Shown here in pieces: positions 9,777 through 18,361 of a stretch of 64,000 nucleotides of DNA. This DNA comes from Erythrobacteraceae bacterium WH01K. Lineage in GTDB: Bacteria > Pseudomonadota > Alphaproteobacteria > Sphingomonadales > Sphingomonadaceae. The notes under the pieces are model-generated. The model was given only the letters and a program-made list of their open reading frames with translations. It was not told the origin of the DNA and searched no databases. Position numbers and translations under genes: made by a program. The stretch spans positions 2,232,001 through 2,296,000 of the forward strand of contig CP115966.1 of assembly GCA_027941995.1 (NCBI GenBank). Reading direction: 5' to 3'. Every line of letters starts with the position of its first letter. Position 1 is the first letter of the stretch.

Positions 9777-10990
9777 ATCCCGGCGGCCTTCAGCGCTGCG
9801 TCCAGGTCCTCGGTAATGTCGGCGATATCCTCCAGCCCGACATTGATCCTGAGCAGGCCCTCGGTCACGCCCATGTCCTGACGGGCTTCGGCTGCCATCC
9901 CGGCATGGGTTGTGCTGGCGGGATGGCACATCAGGCTGCGTGCATCGCCGATATTGTTGCTGATATCGACCAGTTCCAGCGCATCGAGCACCGCAAAGGC
10001 ACGGGCACGCGTGCCCACATCGAAAGCGAAGATGGGACCCGTCGCCTCCATCTGCGCCTTCGCAAGGTCATGGCGCGGGTGGCTGGGAAGGCCGGGATGC
10101 AGGATGCGCCCGCCCGCCTTTTCCAGCCGGGGTTCCAGGAATTGGCCCAGCGCGACCGCGTTCTCGCTCTGCCGGTGCGCTCTCAGGGACAGCGTCTCCA
10201 GTCCTTTCAGCACGACCCATGCGTTGAACGGGGCGCAGTTCGGCCCGGTATTGCGCTGGAAGGGAAGCAGCACGTCCTCGATCCATTCCTCGCTGCCGCA
10301 AATGGCCCCGGCCAGCACGCGGCCCTGCCCGTCCATCAGCTTCGTCGCGGAATAGGCCACCACGTCTGCGCCGAATTCCATCGGGCGCTGCAGCGCGGGG
10401 CTGGCAAACGCATTGTCCACCACGGTCGTGATGCCGTGCGCTTTCGCCAGCGCGCAGACATGGGCGAGATCGACCACGTCCAGCGTCGGGTTGGCCGGCG
10501 TCTCGAAGAAGAAAACCTTGGTGTTGGGACGGATCGCGGCTTCCCAAGCATCGTTGTCGGCGCTGTCGATCACGCTGGTCTCGATCCCGAAGCGCGGCAG
10601 CAGATTGTCGACCAGCCAGCGGCAACTGCCGAAGGCGGCGCGCGCGGCAACGCAGTGGTCCCCGGCGGAAAGCTGGCACAGCAGCGCAGCGGTCATCGCG
10701 GCCATGCCGCTCGCCTGTGCGCGGCACGCGCCTGCCCCTTCCATCAGGGCGATGCGTTCCTCCAGCATCGCCACGGTCGGGTTCTGGAGGCGCGAATAGG
10801 TCATGCCCGGAGCATCGCCCGCGAACCGGTCGGCCACGGTCTGCGCATCGTCGTAGGTATAGCCGGAGGTGAGGAACAGCGCCTCGCTCGTCTCGCCATG
10901 CTCGCTGCGCCATGTGCCGCCGCGTATGGCTTGCGTGGCCGGGCGCCAGTTGCGGGTGACGGTGCGGTCTGTTCCGGTGGTCTTTTTCAT
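9773..10990 (-). CDS. metZ: O-succinylhomoserine sulfhydrylase
   Basis: This PLP enzyme (405 residues) of the Cys/Met metabolism family makes homocysteine from an activated homoserine and sulfide, giving direct sulfhydrylation for methionine synthesis. It shows the TYSRLQNPTV substrate block, FFFETPANPTLDVVDL before the cofactor-binding Asp, DNAFASPALQRP, and YSATKLMDGQGR with the PLP lysine. The MDGQGR and NTGPNCAPFNAW contexts fit MetZ better than cystathionine gamma-synthase or beta-lyase. GGGAG sits right against the ATG. An intrinsic terminator at 11053-11084 separates it from the upstream gene, so it has its own promoter in about 60 bases. I see no SAM-II-like riboswitch there. Confidence 0.94.
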   Translation of the reverse strand: MKKTTGTDRTVTRNWRPATQAIRGGTWRSEHGETSEALFLTSGYTYDDAQTVADRFAGDAPGMTYSRLQNPTVAMLEERIALMEGAGACRAQASGMAAMTAALLCQLSAGDHCVAARAAFGSCRWLVDNLLPRFGIETSVIDSADNDAWEAAIRPNTKVFFFETPANPTLDVVDLAHVCALAKAHGITTVVDNAFASPALQRPMEFGADVVAYSATKLMDGQGRVLAGAICGSEEWIEDVLLPFQRNTGPNCAPFNAWVVLKGLETLSLRAHRQSENAVALGQFLEPRLEKAGGRILHPGLPSHPRHDLAKAQMEATGPIFAFDVGTRARAFAVLDALELVDISNNIGDARSLMCHPASTTHAGMAAEARQDMGVTEGLLRINVGLEDIADITEDLDAALKAAGI

Positions 10991-11052
10991 CTCCCGTGCG
11001 GCTTAGGCAGGGGGACGCAGTGCGGCAAGACCGGCTTGCCGTGCAGGCAAAC

Positions 11053-11084
11053 AAAAAGCGGAGCCTCCGAAGAAGCTCCGCTTT
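11053..11084 (-). terminator. Intrinsic terminator after the Asp-tailed membrane protein
   Basis: A 10-bp perfect stem (11055-11064 with 11075-11084, core GCGGAGC/GCTCCGC) with a 10-base loop is followed on the minus strand by five T. It ends transcription of the gene at 11117-11350 before metZ. Confidence 0.88.
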
Positions 11085-11116
11085 CACGCCTCGGTCGAGG
11101 CTCTAGTGACAGCGAA

Positions 11117-11350
11117 TTACACGCTGACGGGAATATCGTCATCGTCGTCATCATCGCCCAGCACGGCCAGCAGGGTGATGCCGATGGCGCCGATAGCCAG
11201 AATGATGAGCGTCGGAGTAGCGTCGCCGCCGCCCAGTTCGCTGCTTTCGGCAACAGGAGCCGAACGGTCGGCCACGGTTGCCTGCGCGGTGACCGGCGCA
11301 ATCGCCAGGCCAAGAGCGGCCATGGAGAGGCCGATGGATTTGAACGTCAT
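11117..11350 (-). CDS. Small single-span membrane protein with C-terminal Asp run
   Basis: This 77-residue protein has a signal-peptide-like N-terminus (MTFKSIGLSMAALGLAIAP, likely cleaved after an AQA-type site), a short polar linker with GGGD, and one hydrophobic segment at about 48-64 (IILAIGAIGITLLAVLG). Seven consecutive Asp and IPVSV close the chain. GGAG lies seven bases before the ATG, and a strong terminator follows, so it is a self-contained single-gene transcript. I recognise the architecture from other sphingomonad genomes but know no function. The acidic tail would face the cytoplasm or periplasm depending on signal cleavage. Confidence 0.8.
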   Translation of the reverse strand: MTFKSIGLSMAALGLAIAPVTAQATVADRSAPVAESSELGGGDATPTLIILAIGAIGITLLAVLGDDDDDDDIPVSV

Positions 11351-11587
11351 ATAAATACTCCGAAAATCGGGGATTGAGCGACCGACAAGCCCACGGTCGA
11401 AGCTCGCCTGTGCATGGCCATAAACCCGATTCGCGATGAAAAATAGTATGTTTTCGCCAGTCTGTTATCGAAGCGGGGCGAGCTGTCCTGTCGAATATGC
11501 GAACACTTCGAGAGCCGCGACCTGTTTCATGCCCTGCTGAATCAATGCGGTTGCAGCGGCGTCGGCTGCTGGTATTCATTCCGGTCC

Positions 11588-12859
11588 ATGGCGCCCGCGA
11601 CACACGAGAAAGACCCGCTGGGGCCGATACTGGCCATCTGCGCCATTTTTCTTTGCGGCGTGCTCTGGCGCATAACCACGCCTTCGCAGCTGTATTTCGA
11701 CGAGATCCACTACGTCCCCGCAGCCCGCATCCTGCTGGACCTCGAAGGCTGGCCCAATGCCGAGCATCCGCCGCTCGGCAAGCTGATCATCGCTGCCAGC
11801 ATCGCCGCTTTCGGAGATACGCCGCTGGGATGGCGGCTGCCCTCGGCCGTGGCGGGCACCATCGCCCTGTTCGCCTTTGCCCGGGCCCTGTGGTTCGCCA
11901 GCGAGCGGAGGGCGGCCACGATCGGCTACGCCTTGCTTCTTGCAAGCGGGTTCCACCTGTTCGTCCATGCGCGGATCGCGATGCTGGACGGGCTGTTTAT
12001 CGCGTTCCTCGCCCTGGCCCTGTGGCAGGCGGCGGGCGCGGTGCGCGAACCGGAGACGGGCCGCTGGCGGCTTGCCCTGTGCGGCATCGCGATCGGGGCC
12101 GCGCTCGCGGTGAAGTGGACGATGATCCCCTTCGCGCCGCTGTTCGGCCTGACCTTCCTGGCCGCGCGCTGGAGCGCCGGTCGCAGGCGGCTGCTGATGA
12201 GCCGGCGGGGCGCGCCCGTGCCCGGCATCACCCTGGCCGAGGCGGCCCTGTGGCTCGGTGCCGTTCCGCTGCTGGTCTATTGCGCCAGCTTCGCACCGGC
12301 GCTGCTGGTTTCCCCCTCGCCCTTCGCCGAGACGTCCCTGCCCGGCCTGCAGCGCACGATGCTGGACCTGCAGCAGAGCGTGAAGGCACCGCACACCTAT
12401 CAGAGCATGTGGGCCGACTGGGTGCTGAACTGGCGGGCGATCTGGTATCTTTACGAAGGCGTCGACGGGGCGCAGCGCGGGGTCATGCTGATCGGCAATC
12501 CGCTGACCATGCTCATCGCCCTGCCGGCACTCGCATGGTGTGCCTGGGCAGGCCTCGTCAGGCGGCGGATGGACGCGCTGGCCGTGCTCGTGCTGTATGC
12601 GGCGGCGCTGGGCTTCTGGATCGTCGCAGCCAAGCCGACGCAGTTCTACTACCACTATTTCGCGGCCAGCTGTTTCCTGCTCGCCGCACTGGCGCTGGCA
12701 CTGGACGCAGTGTGGCAGCGGGGCCTGCGCTGGCCCATGATCGGCACGGTCGGGGCAAGCTTGACGCTGTTCGCCTTCTACTACCCGATCCTGAGTGCTG
12801 CGCCGCTGGACAATATCCGCAGCTTCGAGAAATGGTCTTGGCTGGAAAGCTGGACCTGA
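11588..12859 (+). CDS. Protein O-mannosyltransferase-like (GT39) membrane enzyme
   Basis: This 423-residue polytopic membrane protein of the PMT/GT39 family transfers mannose from a polyprenyl-phosphate mannose donor to Ser/Thr of exported proteins. FDEIHY (Asp38-Glu39), the catalytic motif in the first extracytoplasmic loop, is followed by AEHPPLGK at 58-65 and about ten hydrophobic helices. A C-terminal KPTQFYYHYF segment is typical of bacterial PMTs. It faces, tail to tail with 25 bases between, a gene for a Dol-P-Man-synthase-like enzyme fused to GtrA, which would make and perhaps flip the donor. The acceptor proteins are unknown, and a lipid or glycan acceptor cannot be excluded. Confidence 0.9.
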   Translation: MAPATHEKDPLGPILAICAIFLCGVLWRITTPSQLYFDEIHYVPAARILLDLEGWPNAEHPPLGKLIIAASIAAFGDTPLGWRLPSAVAGTIALFAFARALWFASERRAATIGYALLLASGFHLFVHARIAMLDGLFIAFLALALWQAAGAVREPETGRWRLALCGIAIGAALAVKWTMIPFAPLFGLTFLAARWSAGRRRLLMSRRGAPVPGITLAEAALWLGAVPLLVYCASFAPALLVSPSPFAETSLPGLQRTMLDLQQSVKAPHTYQSMWADWVLNWRAIWYLYEGVDGAQRGVMLIGNPLTMLIALPALAWCAWAGLVRRRMDALAVLVLYAAALGFWIVAAKPTQFYYHYFAASCFLLAALALALDAVWQRGLRWPMIGTVGASLTLFAFYYPILSAAPLDNIRSFEKWSWLESWT

Positions 12860-12884
12860 CGCGGGCGGCTCCGGCCTGTTGTCG

Positions 12885-13973
12885 TCAGAACCGGCCCCAG
12901 ACGAACCGGCTGGACAGGGCGTAATTCCACACCGCCCCGATGACGATACCGGCGCCGGCCGCCAGCAGCCAGTAGAGGCCCCGCGCCTCGAGAAAACCGG
13001 CCAGCCCCACATTGGCCAGCGCTCCGACCGAGCAAGTCAGGCAGAATCCCGCCCATCCGCGCAGCAGCGCCCCCGCTCCCCGCAGCCTGCGATCGGCATA
13101 GGTCAGGAGGTTGTTGAGCCAGAAATTGAACGTCATCGCGGCAAGGGTCGCCAGCGCCTGCGCGAACACGAACTCACTGCTCAGCGCCACATGCAGCAGC
13201 GCCAGCACCGCGACATGCACGGCCACACCCAGCGCGCCGACACTGGCGAACATGGCAAAGCGCGTCGGCACGATCCGCCCCAGGTAGCGGTCGTAGAGGC
13301 CGACGAGGAATTCGAAGGCGACCGCGTTGTCGAGCTTGCTGGTCCCGCTGCGCCGCTCCGCGAAACGGAGGGGAACCTCGACAACGCGCAATTGCCCCGG
13401 CGCGGCGGACAGGATGTCGAGCAACAGCTTGAACCCGATGCCCGACAAACGCGGGGCAAGCGCGCGCAGGGCATCGGTCCGCATCAGGAAATATCCGCTC
13501 ATCGGATCGCTCAGCCGGACGCCGGTGACGGCCCGCGCCAGCCGGTTGCCAAGGCCGGAGGCTTTTGCGCGCCCCGCCCCGTCAAGGCCCGCCGCGCTGG
13601 CACCTTCCATGAAGCGGGAGGCAACGGCAATGTCCGCATGGCCGTTCGCAACCGAGTCCAGCATACGTTCCAGCAAGGCCGGGTCATGCTGGTGATCGGC
13701 ATCCATCACCGCGACGAAGCGCGCGGGCGTCGCCAGCACCCCTTCCAGCACGGCAGAGGCAAGCCCCCGCCGCCCGATGCGGTGGAGCACCCGGATACGG
13801 GCATCCGCCGCCGCCAGCCTGCGCGCAAGGTCCGCCGTGCCGTCGGCACTGTCGTCGTCGACGATGACGATTTCCCACGCGATACCGGCCAGGGCGGTCT
13901 CGATCCGCTCGACCAGCGACGCCAGGTTTTCGCGCTCGTTCAGCGTGGGCAGGATGACGGCAAGCTGGGGCAT
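12885..13973 (-). CDS. Polyprenyl-phosphate mannose synthase-like GT2 fused to GtrA flippase domain
   Basis: The 362-residue protein has an N-terminal GT-A glycosyltransferase domain (about 1-230): VILPTLNERENL, VDDDSADGT at 38-46 and MDADHQHD carrying the metal-binding DxD. This is the dolichol-phosphate mannosyltransferase (DPM1) pattern. A C-terminal GtrA-like domain (about 235-362) has four membrane helices and the MTFNFWLNNLLTY and WNYALSSRFVW motifs. The two-domain form resembles archaeal and bacterial Dol-P-Man synthases, in which the GtrA part anchors the enzyme and may move the lipid-linked sugar across the membrane. Convergent placement with the PMT gene supports a joint role. Confidence 0.92.
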   Translation of the reverse strand: MPQLAVILPTLNERENLASLVERIETALAGIAWEIVIVDDDSADGTADLARRLAAADARIRVLHRIGRRGLASAVLEGVLATPARFVAVMDADHQHDPALLERMLDSVANGHADIAVASRFMEGASAAGLDGAGRAKASGLGNRLARAVTGVRLSDPMSGYFLMRTDALRALAPRLSGIGFKLLLDILSAAPGQLRVVEVPLRFAERRSGTSKLDNAVAFEFLVGLYDRYLGRIVPTRFAMFASVGALGVAVHVAVLALLHVALSSEFVFAQALATLAAMTFNFWLNNLLTYADRRLRGAGALLRGWAGFCLTCSVGALANVGLAGFLEARGLYWLLAAGAGIVIGAVWNYALSSRFVWGRF

Positions 13974-13997
13974 GGCCCCTGCCTGTTACAAGGCTCC

Positions 13998-15056
13998 TCA
14001 GAGACGCGCCAGCACCGCGTCGCCGAGGTCCCTTGTCCCTGCCTCGCCGCCGAGATCGAACCCGCGAACCCCGTCTGCCAGGACGCACGCCACCGCGTTT
14101 TCGATCCGGTCGGCGTCCTGAGCGCGGCCGAAGGAATGGCGCAGCATCATGGCGGCGGACAGGATCGCGGCGAGCGGGTTCGCCTTGCCCTGCCCGGCAA
14201 TGTCGGGCGCGCTGCCGTGAATGGGTTCGTAAAGGCCGAAGGTGCCGTGCTGCGTCTCCCGCTCGCCCAGACTGGCGCTGGGGAGCAGGCCGATGGAGCC
14301 GACACACATGCTGGCCTGGTCGGACAGGATATCCCCGAACAGATTGCCGGTCACGATCGTATCGAACTGCCCCGGCGCCCGGACGAGCTGCATCGCGGCG
14401 TTGTCGACATAGAGATGGTCGAGCGTCACGTTCGGATACTCCGCCGCAACCTCGATTACCACGTCGCGCCAGAGCTGGCTGGTTTCCAGCACATTCGCCT
14501 TGTCGACGCTGGTCAGGCGTTTGCTGCGGGTCTGCGCCGCGCGGAAAGCGGTATGCGCGATGCGGCGCACCTCGCCTGCCGAATAGGCCATGCGGTCCCA
14601 GCCCTCGCGCTGGCCGTCCGGCAGGGTATGCGTGCCCTTCTCGCCGAAATAGACGTCGCCGTTGAGTTCGCGCACGATCAGCAGGTCGATCTCGCGGGCG
14701 ATCTCCGGCCGCAGGGCGCTGGCATCCTCCAGCCCTTCGAACATGGTCGCAGGCCGCAAATTCGCAAACAGGCCGAGCTGCGAGCGCAGGCCCAGCACCG
14801 CCTGTTCGGGCCGGTGCTCGCGCGGCAGGTCGTCGCAGGACGGATCGCCGACCGCGCCGAACAACACGGCATCGGCCTCGCGCGCCATGGTCAGCGTCTC
14901 TTCGGGCAGCGGGTGGCCATGGAGACGATAGGCAGCCGCGCCGACATCGCCTTCGAACAGGGTCAGGCCCGGCAGGTCCAGCGCCTCCAGCACCCGCACG
15001 GCCTCCGCCGTGACCTCGGGGCCGATACCGTCACCGGGAAAAACCGCTATTTTCAT
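13998..15056 (-). CDS. leuB: 3-isopropylmalate dehydrogenase
   Basis: This 352-residue NAD-dependent beta-decarboxylating dehydrogenase performs the third step of leucine synthesis, 3-isopropylmalate to 2-oxoisocaproate. Visible are [10 protein letters not shown] at the N-terminus, the [14 protein letters not shown] block, [26 protein letters not shown] and [17 protein letters not shown]. The REL..VYFG pattern marks LeuB rather than isocitrate dehydrogenase. It is followed closely by the glycosyltransferase gene and preceded, 18 bases away, by recO on the same strand, so recO-leuB probably share a transcript. leuA and leuCD are not in the window. Confidence 0.96.
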   Translation of the reverse strand: MKIAVFPGDGIGPEVTAEAVRVLEALDLPGLTLFEGDVGAAAYRLHGHPLPEETLTMAREADAVLFGAVGDPSCDDLPREHRPEQAVLGLRSQLGLFANLRPATMFEGLEDASALRPEIAREIDLLIVRELNGDVYFGEKGTHTLPDGQREGWDRMAYSAGEVRRIAHTAFRAAQTRSKRLTSVDKANVLETSQLWRDVVIEVAAEYPNVTLDHLYVDNAAMQLVRAPGQFDTIVTGNLFGDILSDQASMCVGSIGLLPSASLGERETQHGTFGLYEPIHGSAPDIAGQGKANPLAAILSAAMMLRHSFGRAQDADRIENAVACVLADGVRGFDLGGEAGTRDLGDAVLARL

Positions 15057-15074
15057 GATCTTGCCGCCTGTATC

Positions 15075-15695
15075 TCAAATCATTCGCCGCAGCCGCGCCA
15101 ACAGCGCGCTGCGGGCCGCCATCGTCTGGCCCTGGACCTGACCGGTCGCCTGCCGGGTGCGCCCGGTTAGCAAATACTGGGCGATCGGCGCCTCCAGTTT
15201 TTCCATGGCCGCGACAATATCGCCTAGGCTCTCCGCCTTTGGCCGCATCCCGCCATAGCCCATTTCACGCAGCAGCAGCGCCTCGTAGACAAGCAGGCCG
15301 CGTGCCCAGCCGCGCGCGCTCGGCGCCTGGCAAATGGCGGTAAGGACGCCTTGCAAGGCGTTGAAAAGCGCGGGGTACGGACTGCGTTCGGGCAGCGCGC
15401 TGGCGGTCAGCGCGGTGACCCACTGGATCGCGGCGGCCGGCAAGGGCTCGCTCAGCCACGGGCCGCGGCTTTCCAGCAATTCGATCTTCGCGAAGGGCAG
15501 CTGGCTGTCCGATTTCGCGCGCAATTGGGCCTCGACCAGATTGCCTGGAATGACCACCGGCCTGAGCACGCGGCCCCGCCCGCCGGCAACATAGGCGGCG
15601 ACCACGCCATACTGCTCTGTCAGCAGCCGCGCGATGACGGCGGTTTCGCCGTGCGCGCGCGCGGCCAGCAGGATCGCAGGCGCGCGCAGGTCCAC
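15075..15695 (-). CDS. recO: DNA repair protein RecO
   Basis: The 206-residue protein has an N-terminal OB fold (APAILLAARAHGETAVIARLLTE, then AAYVAGGRG) and a helical C-terminal part (LLVYEALLLREMGYG), matching RecO, which with RecR loads RecA onto SSB-coated DNA in RecFOR repair. The zinc-binding Cys of some RecO proteins are absent, and the chain is slightly shorter than the 240 residues typical of E. coli RecO. The start codon is GTG at 15695. The MI C-terminus lies 18 bases before leuB. Confidence 0.92.
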   Translation of the reverse strand: MDLRAPAILLAARAHGETAVIARLLTEQYGVVAAYVAGGRGRVLRPVVIPGNLVEAQLRAKSDSQLPFAKIELLESRGPWLSEPLPAAAIQWVTALTASALPERSPYPALFNALQGVLTAICQAPSARGWARGLLVYEALLLREMGYGGMRPKAESLGDIVAAMEKLEAPIAQYLLTGRTRQATGQVQGQTMAARSALLARLRRMI

Positions 15696-15713
15696 GGGCG
15701 CGCCCTTGCCTCG

Positions 15714-15962
15714 TTACAGCTTGTGCTTGGCTTCCAGCGCTTCGATCCGCTTGGCCAGCGCCTCGTTTTCCTCGCGCGCTTTGGTGGCCATCGCCTTGAC
15801 CGCGTCGAATTCCTCGCGGCTGACGAAATCGAGGCCGCCGACGGTTTCCTTCACGCGCTCCCGCGCCGTTTCCCGCGCCTCGCGGGTCATGCCGGCAAAT
15901 GTGCCGGCCGCTCCGTTCATCAGCTTCACGAAATCGGCGATCATGGGGTTCTGGCTCTGCAT
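15714..15962 (-). CDS. ubiK: UbiK-family ubiquinone biosynthesis accessory factor
   Basis: This 82-residue protein combines an amphipathic N-terminal helix (MIADFVKLMNGAAGTFAGM) with a C-terminal coiled coil (SREEFDAVKAMATKAREENEALAKRIEALEAK), the form of UbiK/YqiC (BMFP domain). In E. coli UbiK aids ubiquinone synthesis with UbiJ and binds lipid. The ATG at 15962 matches the MQS- start usual in relatives; an upstream GTG at 15986 is possible. It is the first gene of a ubiK-recO-leuB minus-strand run with 18-base gaps. Confidence 0.88.
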   Translation of the reverse strand: MQSQNPMIADFVKLMNGAAGTFAGMTREARETARERVKETVGGLDFVSREEFDAVKAMATKAREENEALAKRIEALEAKHKL

Positions 15963-16046
15963 GGAAACTATCTGGCGTGCCGGCACCGCTCCTGCAAGGG
16001 CTTTGCGCCCACTGTCAGAAAGCGATGCGCCCAGAAATCGATACGC

Positions 16047-16601
16047 TCAAAGTTCGATACGCTGGGCCGCGTTGCTGGGCATGGGCGCATCGTAATCGGG
16101 ATTGAGCTGCAGGAACTGGTAATTCAGCACGGTCGCGAACAGCGCCCAGGCGAGATAGGGCAGCAGCAGGATCGCCGCCAGTTTCCTCACCCGCCAGAAC
16201 GCGATGATGGTCGCGACAAGCAGAACGTCCAGCACACCGATCACCACCAGCGCCAGCGTAATCTCCTGCGCACCGAAAAAGGTCGGCGTCCAGGCGAGAT
16301 TGACCAGGAATTGCAGGATGAAGAGTGTGATCGCCAGCGTCCGCCCACGCGCGCCCCATGCGGCGCAGACCAGTGCCAGCGCGAACCCCATCATGACATA
16401 CAGGATCGTCCACACGATGCCGAACAGCGACGGCGGCGGATAGATGGCGGGTTTTTCCAGCATCGCGAACCACGGGTTTTCGGGGCCCGACTGGAACAGG
16501 AAGCCGGACAGGAAGCCCAGCAGGACGCAGGCAGGGATCGTGAACAACGACCAGCGCAGCAAACTGGCGCGCAGCTGCCCGCGTGAGGCGAGACCTGTCA
16601 T
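16047..16601 (-). CDS. TspO/MBR family membrane protein
   Basis: A 184-residue, five-helix membrane protein of the translocator-protein family, which binds porphyrins and cholesterol-like ligands and in Rhodobacter links oxygen to pigment gene control. Recognisable are PWFAMLEKPAIYPPPSLFGIVWTILYVMMG and NLAWTPTFFGAQ, the positions of the family's WxPP...FGPVWTxLY and NxxW signatures; the first Trp of the consensus is replaced (AIYPP). GGAGG lies five bases before the ATG at 16601. It stands alone between ubiK and tlyA. Length is slightly above the usual 160 residues because of an N-terminal extension. Confidence 0.93.
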   Translation of the reverse strand: MTGLASRGQLRASLLRWSLFTIPACVLLGFLSGFLFQSGPENPWFAMLEKPAIYPPPSLFGIVWTILYVMMGFALALVCAAWGARGRTLAITLFILQFLVNLAWTPTFFGAQEITLALVVIGVLDVLLVATIIAFWRVRKLAAILLLPYLAWALFATVLNYQFLQLNPDYDAPMPSNAAQRIEL

Positions 16602-16719
16602 GTATCCTCCAGTCGATTCGGTGCGACCAACGGCGCGGGGTTTGCCCCGTGGGACAGGCAGGCGCAAGCGCTGCGGGCGATCTGTCCCATTGTGGAATCG
16701 TGCCGGAGCCGTGGGCGGA

Positions 16720-17457
16720 CTAGCCCCGGGTCGCGGTAATCAGGAATTCGATATTGCCTTCCGGCCCCTTGATCGGGCTTTCCACGATGCCTTCCACGCG
16801 CCAGCCGGTCGCCTCCAGCCAGGCCTGCACCTCGTCGCAGGTTCGCTGGTGAAGCGCGGGGTCGCGCACCACGCCGCCCTTGCCCACTTCCTCGCGCCCG
16901 ACCTCGAATTGCGGCTTGATGAGAGCAACCACCCGGCACCGGGGCGCGGCCAGTTCGAACGGGCGTTCCAGCACCTTCTGCAGGCTGATGAAACTCGCAT
17001 CGCACACCACCCAGTCGCAGGGCCGGTCGATATGGGCAGGCGTCAGGATGCGTGCGCTCGTCTGCTCCAGCACGGTCACCCGGTCGTCCTGCCGCAGTTT
17101 CCAGGCGAGCTGGTTGGTCCCGGAATCGACGGCGAAGACATGCGCCGCCCCGTTCGTCAGCAGGACGTCGGTGAACCCGCCGGTAGAGCTGCCGATGTCC
17201 ATCGCGGTGACGCCTGCGGGATCGAGGCCGAAATGGGCCAGCGCATGCGCCAGCTTGATCCCGCCGCGGCCCACCCACGGATGGTCGCGGCCGCGCACTT
17301 CCAGCGGCGCGTCCTCTGCCATTTGCTGGCCGGGCTTTGTCATCTTTACCTCGCCGGAATAGACCGCGCCGGCCATCACCAGCGCCTGGGCACGGGTGCG
17401 GCTGGGCGCCAGGTCGCGCGAGACGAGCAATTGGTCGAGGCGTATTTTCTTTAGCAT
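16720..17457 (-). CDS. tlyA: TlyA-family rRNA 2'-O-methyltransferase
   Basis: This 245-residue protein has an S4 RNA-binding domain at about 4-60 (IRLDQLLVSRDLAPSRTRAQALVMAG) joined to an FtsJ-like SAM methyltransferase domain with ALDIGSS-type motif (MDIGSSTGGFTDVLL). TlyA enzymes methylate 2'-O of cytidines in 16S and/or 23S rRNA; homologues were once called hemolysins. The ATG at 17457 is at the start of the S4 domain; longer in-frame extensions upstream look non-coding. It is divergent from the Pro-rich lipoprotein gene with 34 bases between starts, so the promoters must overlap. Confidence 0.94.
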   Translation of the reverse strand: MLKKIRLDQLLVSRDLAPSRTRAQALVMAGAVYSGEVKMTKPGQQMAEDAPLEVRGRDHPWVGRGGIKLAHALAHFGLDPAGVTAMDIGSSTGGFTDVLLTNGAAHVFAVDSGTNQLAWKLRQDDRVTVLEQTSARILTPAHIDRPCDWVVCDASFISLQKVLERPFELAAPRCRVVALIKPQFEVGREEVGKGGVVRDPALHQRTCDEVQAWLEATGWRVEGIVESPIKGPEGNIEFLITATRG

Positions 17458-17491
17458 GGACCCGAAGGCGGTTAGCGCGCATTGAGACACT

Positions 17492-18079
17492 ATGTCACCT
17501 GCACAGAATCGAAATCCCGCACATCGTCCCCTTCTGCGTAGCCGCGCCGCGAAGGCTGCGCTGCTCGTCGGCTGCATTGGCGTTGCCTGCTGCACCCCGC
17601 CCGCGCCGGAACCGACACCGCCCCCGCCTTCGCAGCCCGTACAGCCAGCGCCCGCGCCGCCGCCGCCTCCGCCTGCACCGGTTTACGAGAACTGGCTGGA
17701 TGCACCGCAGACGCCGGGCGACTGGAGTTACACCGACGGCGCAGGCCTCAGCTACGCCCTGTTCGGTCCCGCCGGAGAGGCGGCTCGCCTCGGCCTGGAA
17801 TGCCGCAAGACGGACCGCACCGTGCGGATCGTGCGCGCCGGCAATGCCGCCAGCGAGCTTCCCATGCGCATCCGCACCGAAACGGCGGACCGGATGCTGA
17901 CGGCGACGCCGTCGCCCGATGGCCGCCCGATGATCATCGCGACGCTGCAGGCAAGCGACCGGCTGCTGGATGCCATGGCATTCTCGCGCGGACGCTTCGC
18001 CGTCGAGACGAGCGGGCTGGAGACACTCTACGTGCCCGCATGGGCCGAAGTGACACGGGTTATCGAGGATTGCCGCTAG
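17492..18079 (+). CDS. Pro-rich putative lipoprotein, unknown function
   Basis: This 195-residue protein has a basic N-terminus (NPAHRPLLRSRAAK), a hydrophobic segment ending GVACC that could be a lipobox, and then a linker of about 30 residues made mostly of Pro and Ala. A globular domain (about 65-195) follows with WSYTDGAGLSYALFG and two Cys near the ends (LECRKT, VIEDCR) that may pair. It is likely an envelope protein tethered to a membrane with a Pro-rich spacer. I do not recognise the domain. No clear ribosome binding site precedes the ATG. It is divergent from tlyA. Confidence 0.75.
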   Translation: MSPAQNRNPAHRPLLRSRAAKAALLVGCIGVACCTPPAPEPTPPPPSQPVQPAPAPPPPPPAPVYENWLDAPQTPGDWSYTDGAGLSYALFGPAGEAARLGLECRKTDRTVRIVRAGNAASELPMRIRTETADRMLTATPSPDGRPMIIATLQASDRLLDAMAFSRGRFAVETSGLETLYVPAWAEVTRVIEDCR

Positions 18080-18261
18080 GCTATTTGCACAAGGCGGCAG
18101 ACCAACCGGTCGCCTGGAAAACAGATGCGCGAGTATGACGTGGGAAAACATTTCTTCAAGGCTTGTTTTCGCCGTCCGGAAGACTCACATTCCCTCTCGA
18201 GTTCGGCGCAGAACGCCCTGCTCGGCCCCCGGTGAAACGGCGGGGTCTTGCTTCATAGCTT

Positions 18262-18276
18262 GAAAGGAGGTGATCC
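18262..18276 (+). promoter_or_regulatory. 15-nt perfect complement of the 16S rRNA 3' end (extended Shine-Dalgarno)
   Basis: GAAAGGAGGTGATCC is the exact reverse complement of the conserved 16S 3' terminus GGATCACCTCCTTTC found in alphaproteobacteria. The AGGAGG core ends seven bases before an ATG at 18278, ideal spacing. Ordinary sites match 4-7 bases. Confidence 0.85.
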
Positions 18277-18277
18277 G

Positions 18278-18334
18278 ATGTCTCATGGTTCAGTTGCGAG
18301 GTCGGTGAAATCCCGCACGGAGCATATTCGGTAA
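18278..18334 (+). CDS. 18-residue leader peptide or small protein
   Basis: The ORF reads MSHGSVARSVKSRTEHIR and stops with TAA. It is preceded at optimal distance by the extended Shine-Dalgarno sequence at 18262-18276, which makes translation very likely if it is transcribed. It is basic (four Arg, one Lys, two His) with four Ser and no membrane segment. Codon choice (AGG, TCA, ATT, CGG) is unlike the GC-rich codons of neighbours, so selection may act on the RNA rather than the peptide. It has too few Ile/Leu/Val to be a classic branched-chain attenuator peptide for ilvE. I do not recognise it. It may instead be a decoy or ribosome-binding part of a small RNA. Confidence 0.5.
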   Translation: MSHGSVARSVKSRTEHIR

Positions 18335-18361
18335 CATTCTCTAGCCGAGTAAGGCTTTGTG

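Noticed and set aside
10991-11052. Possible SAM-II riboswitch before metZ
   Set aside because: metZ is a common target in alphaproteobacteria, but I could not find the conserved pseudoknot elements in this short spacer.
12795-15170. A 791-codon open frame on the plus strand
   Set aside because: It lies antisense to leuB, the DPM/GtrA gene and recO. Long antisense frames are common in high-GC DNA and its product is low-complexity Arg/Gly/His-rich with no motif.
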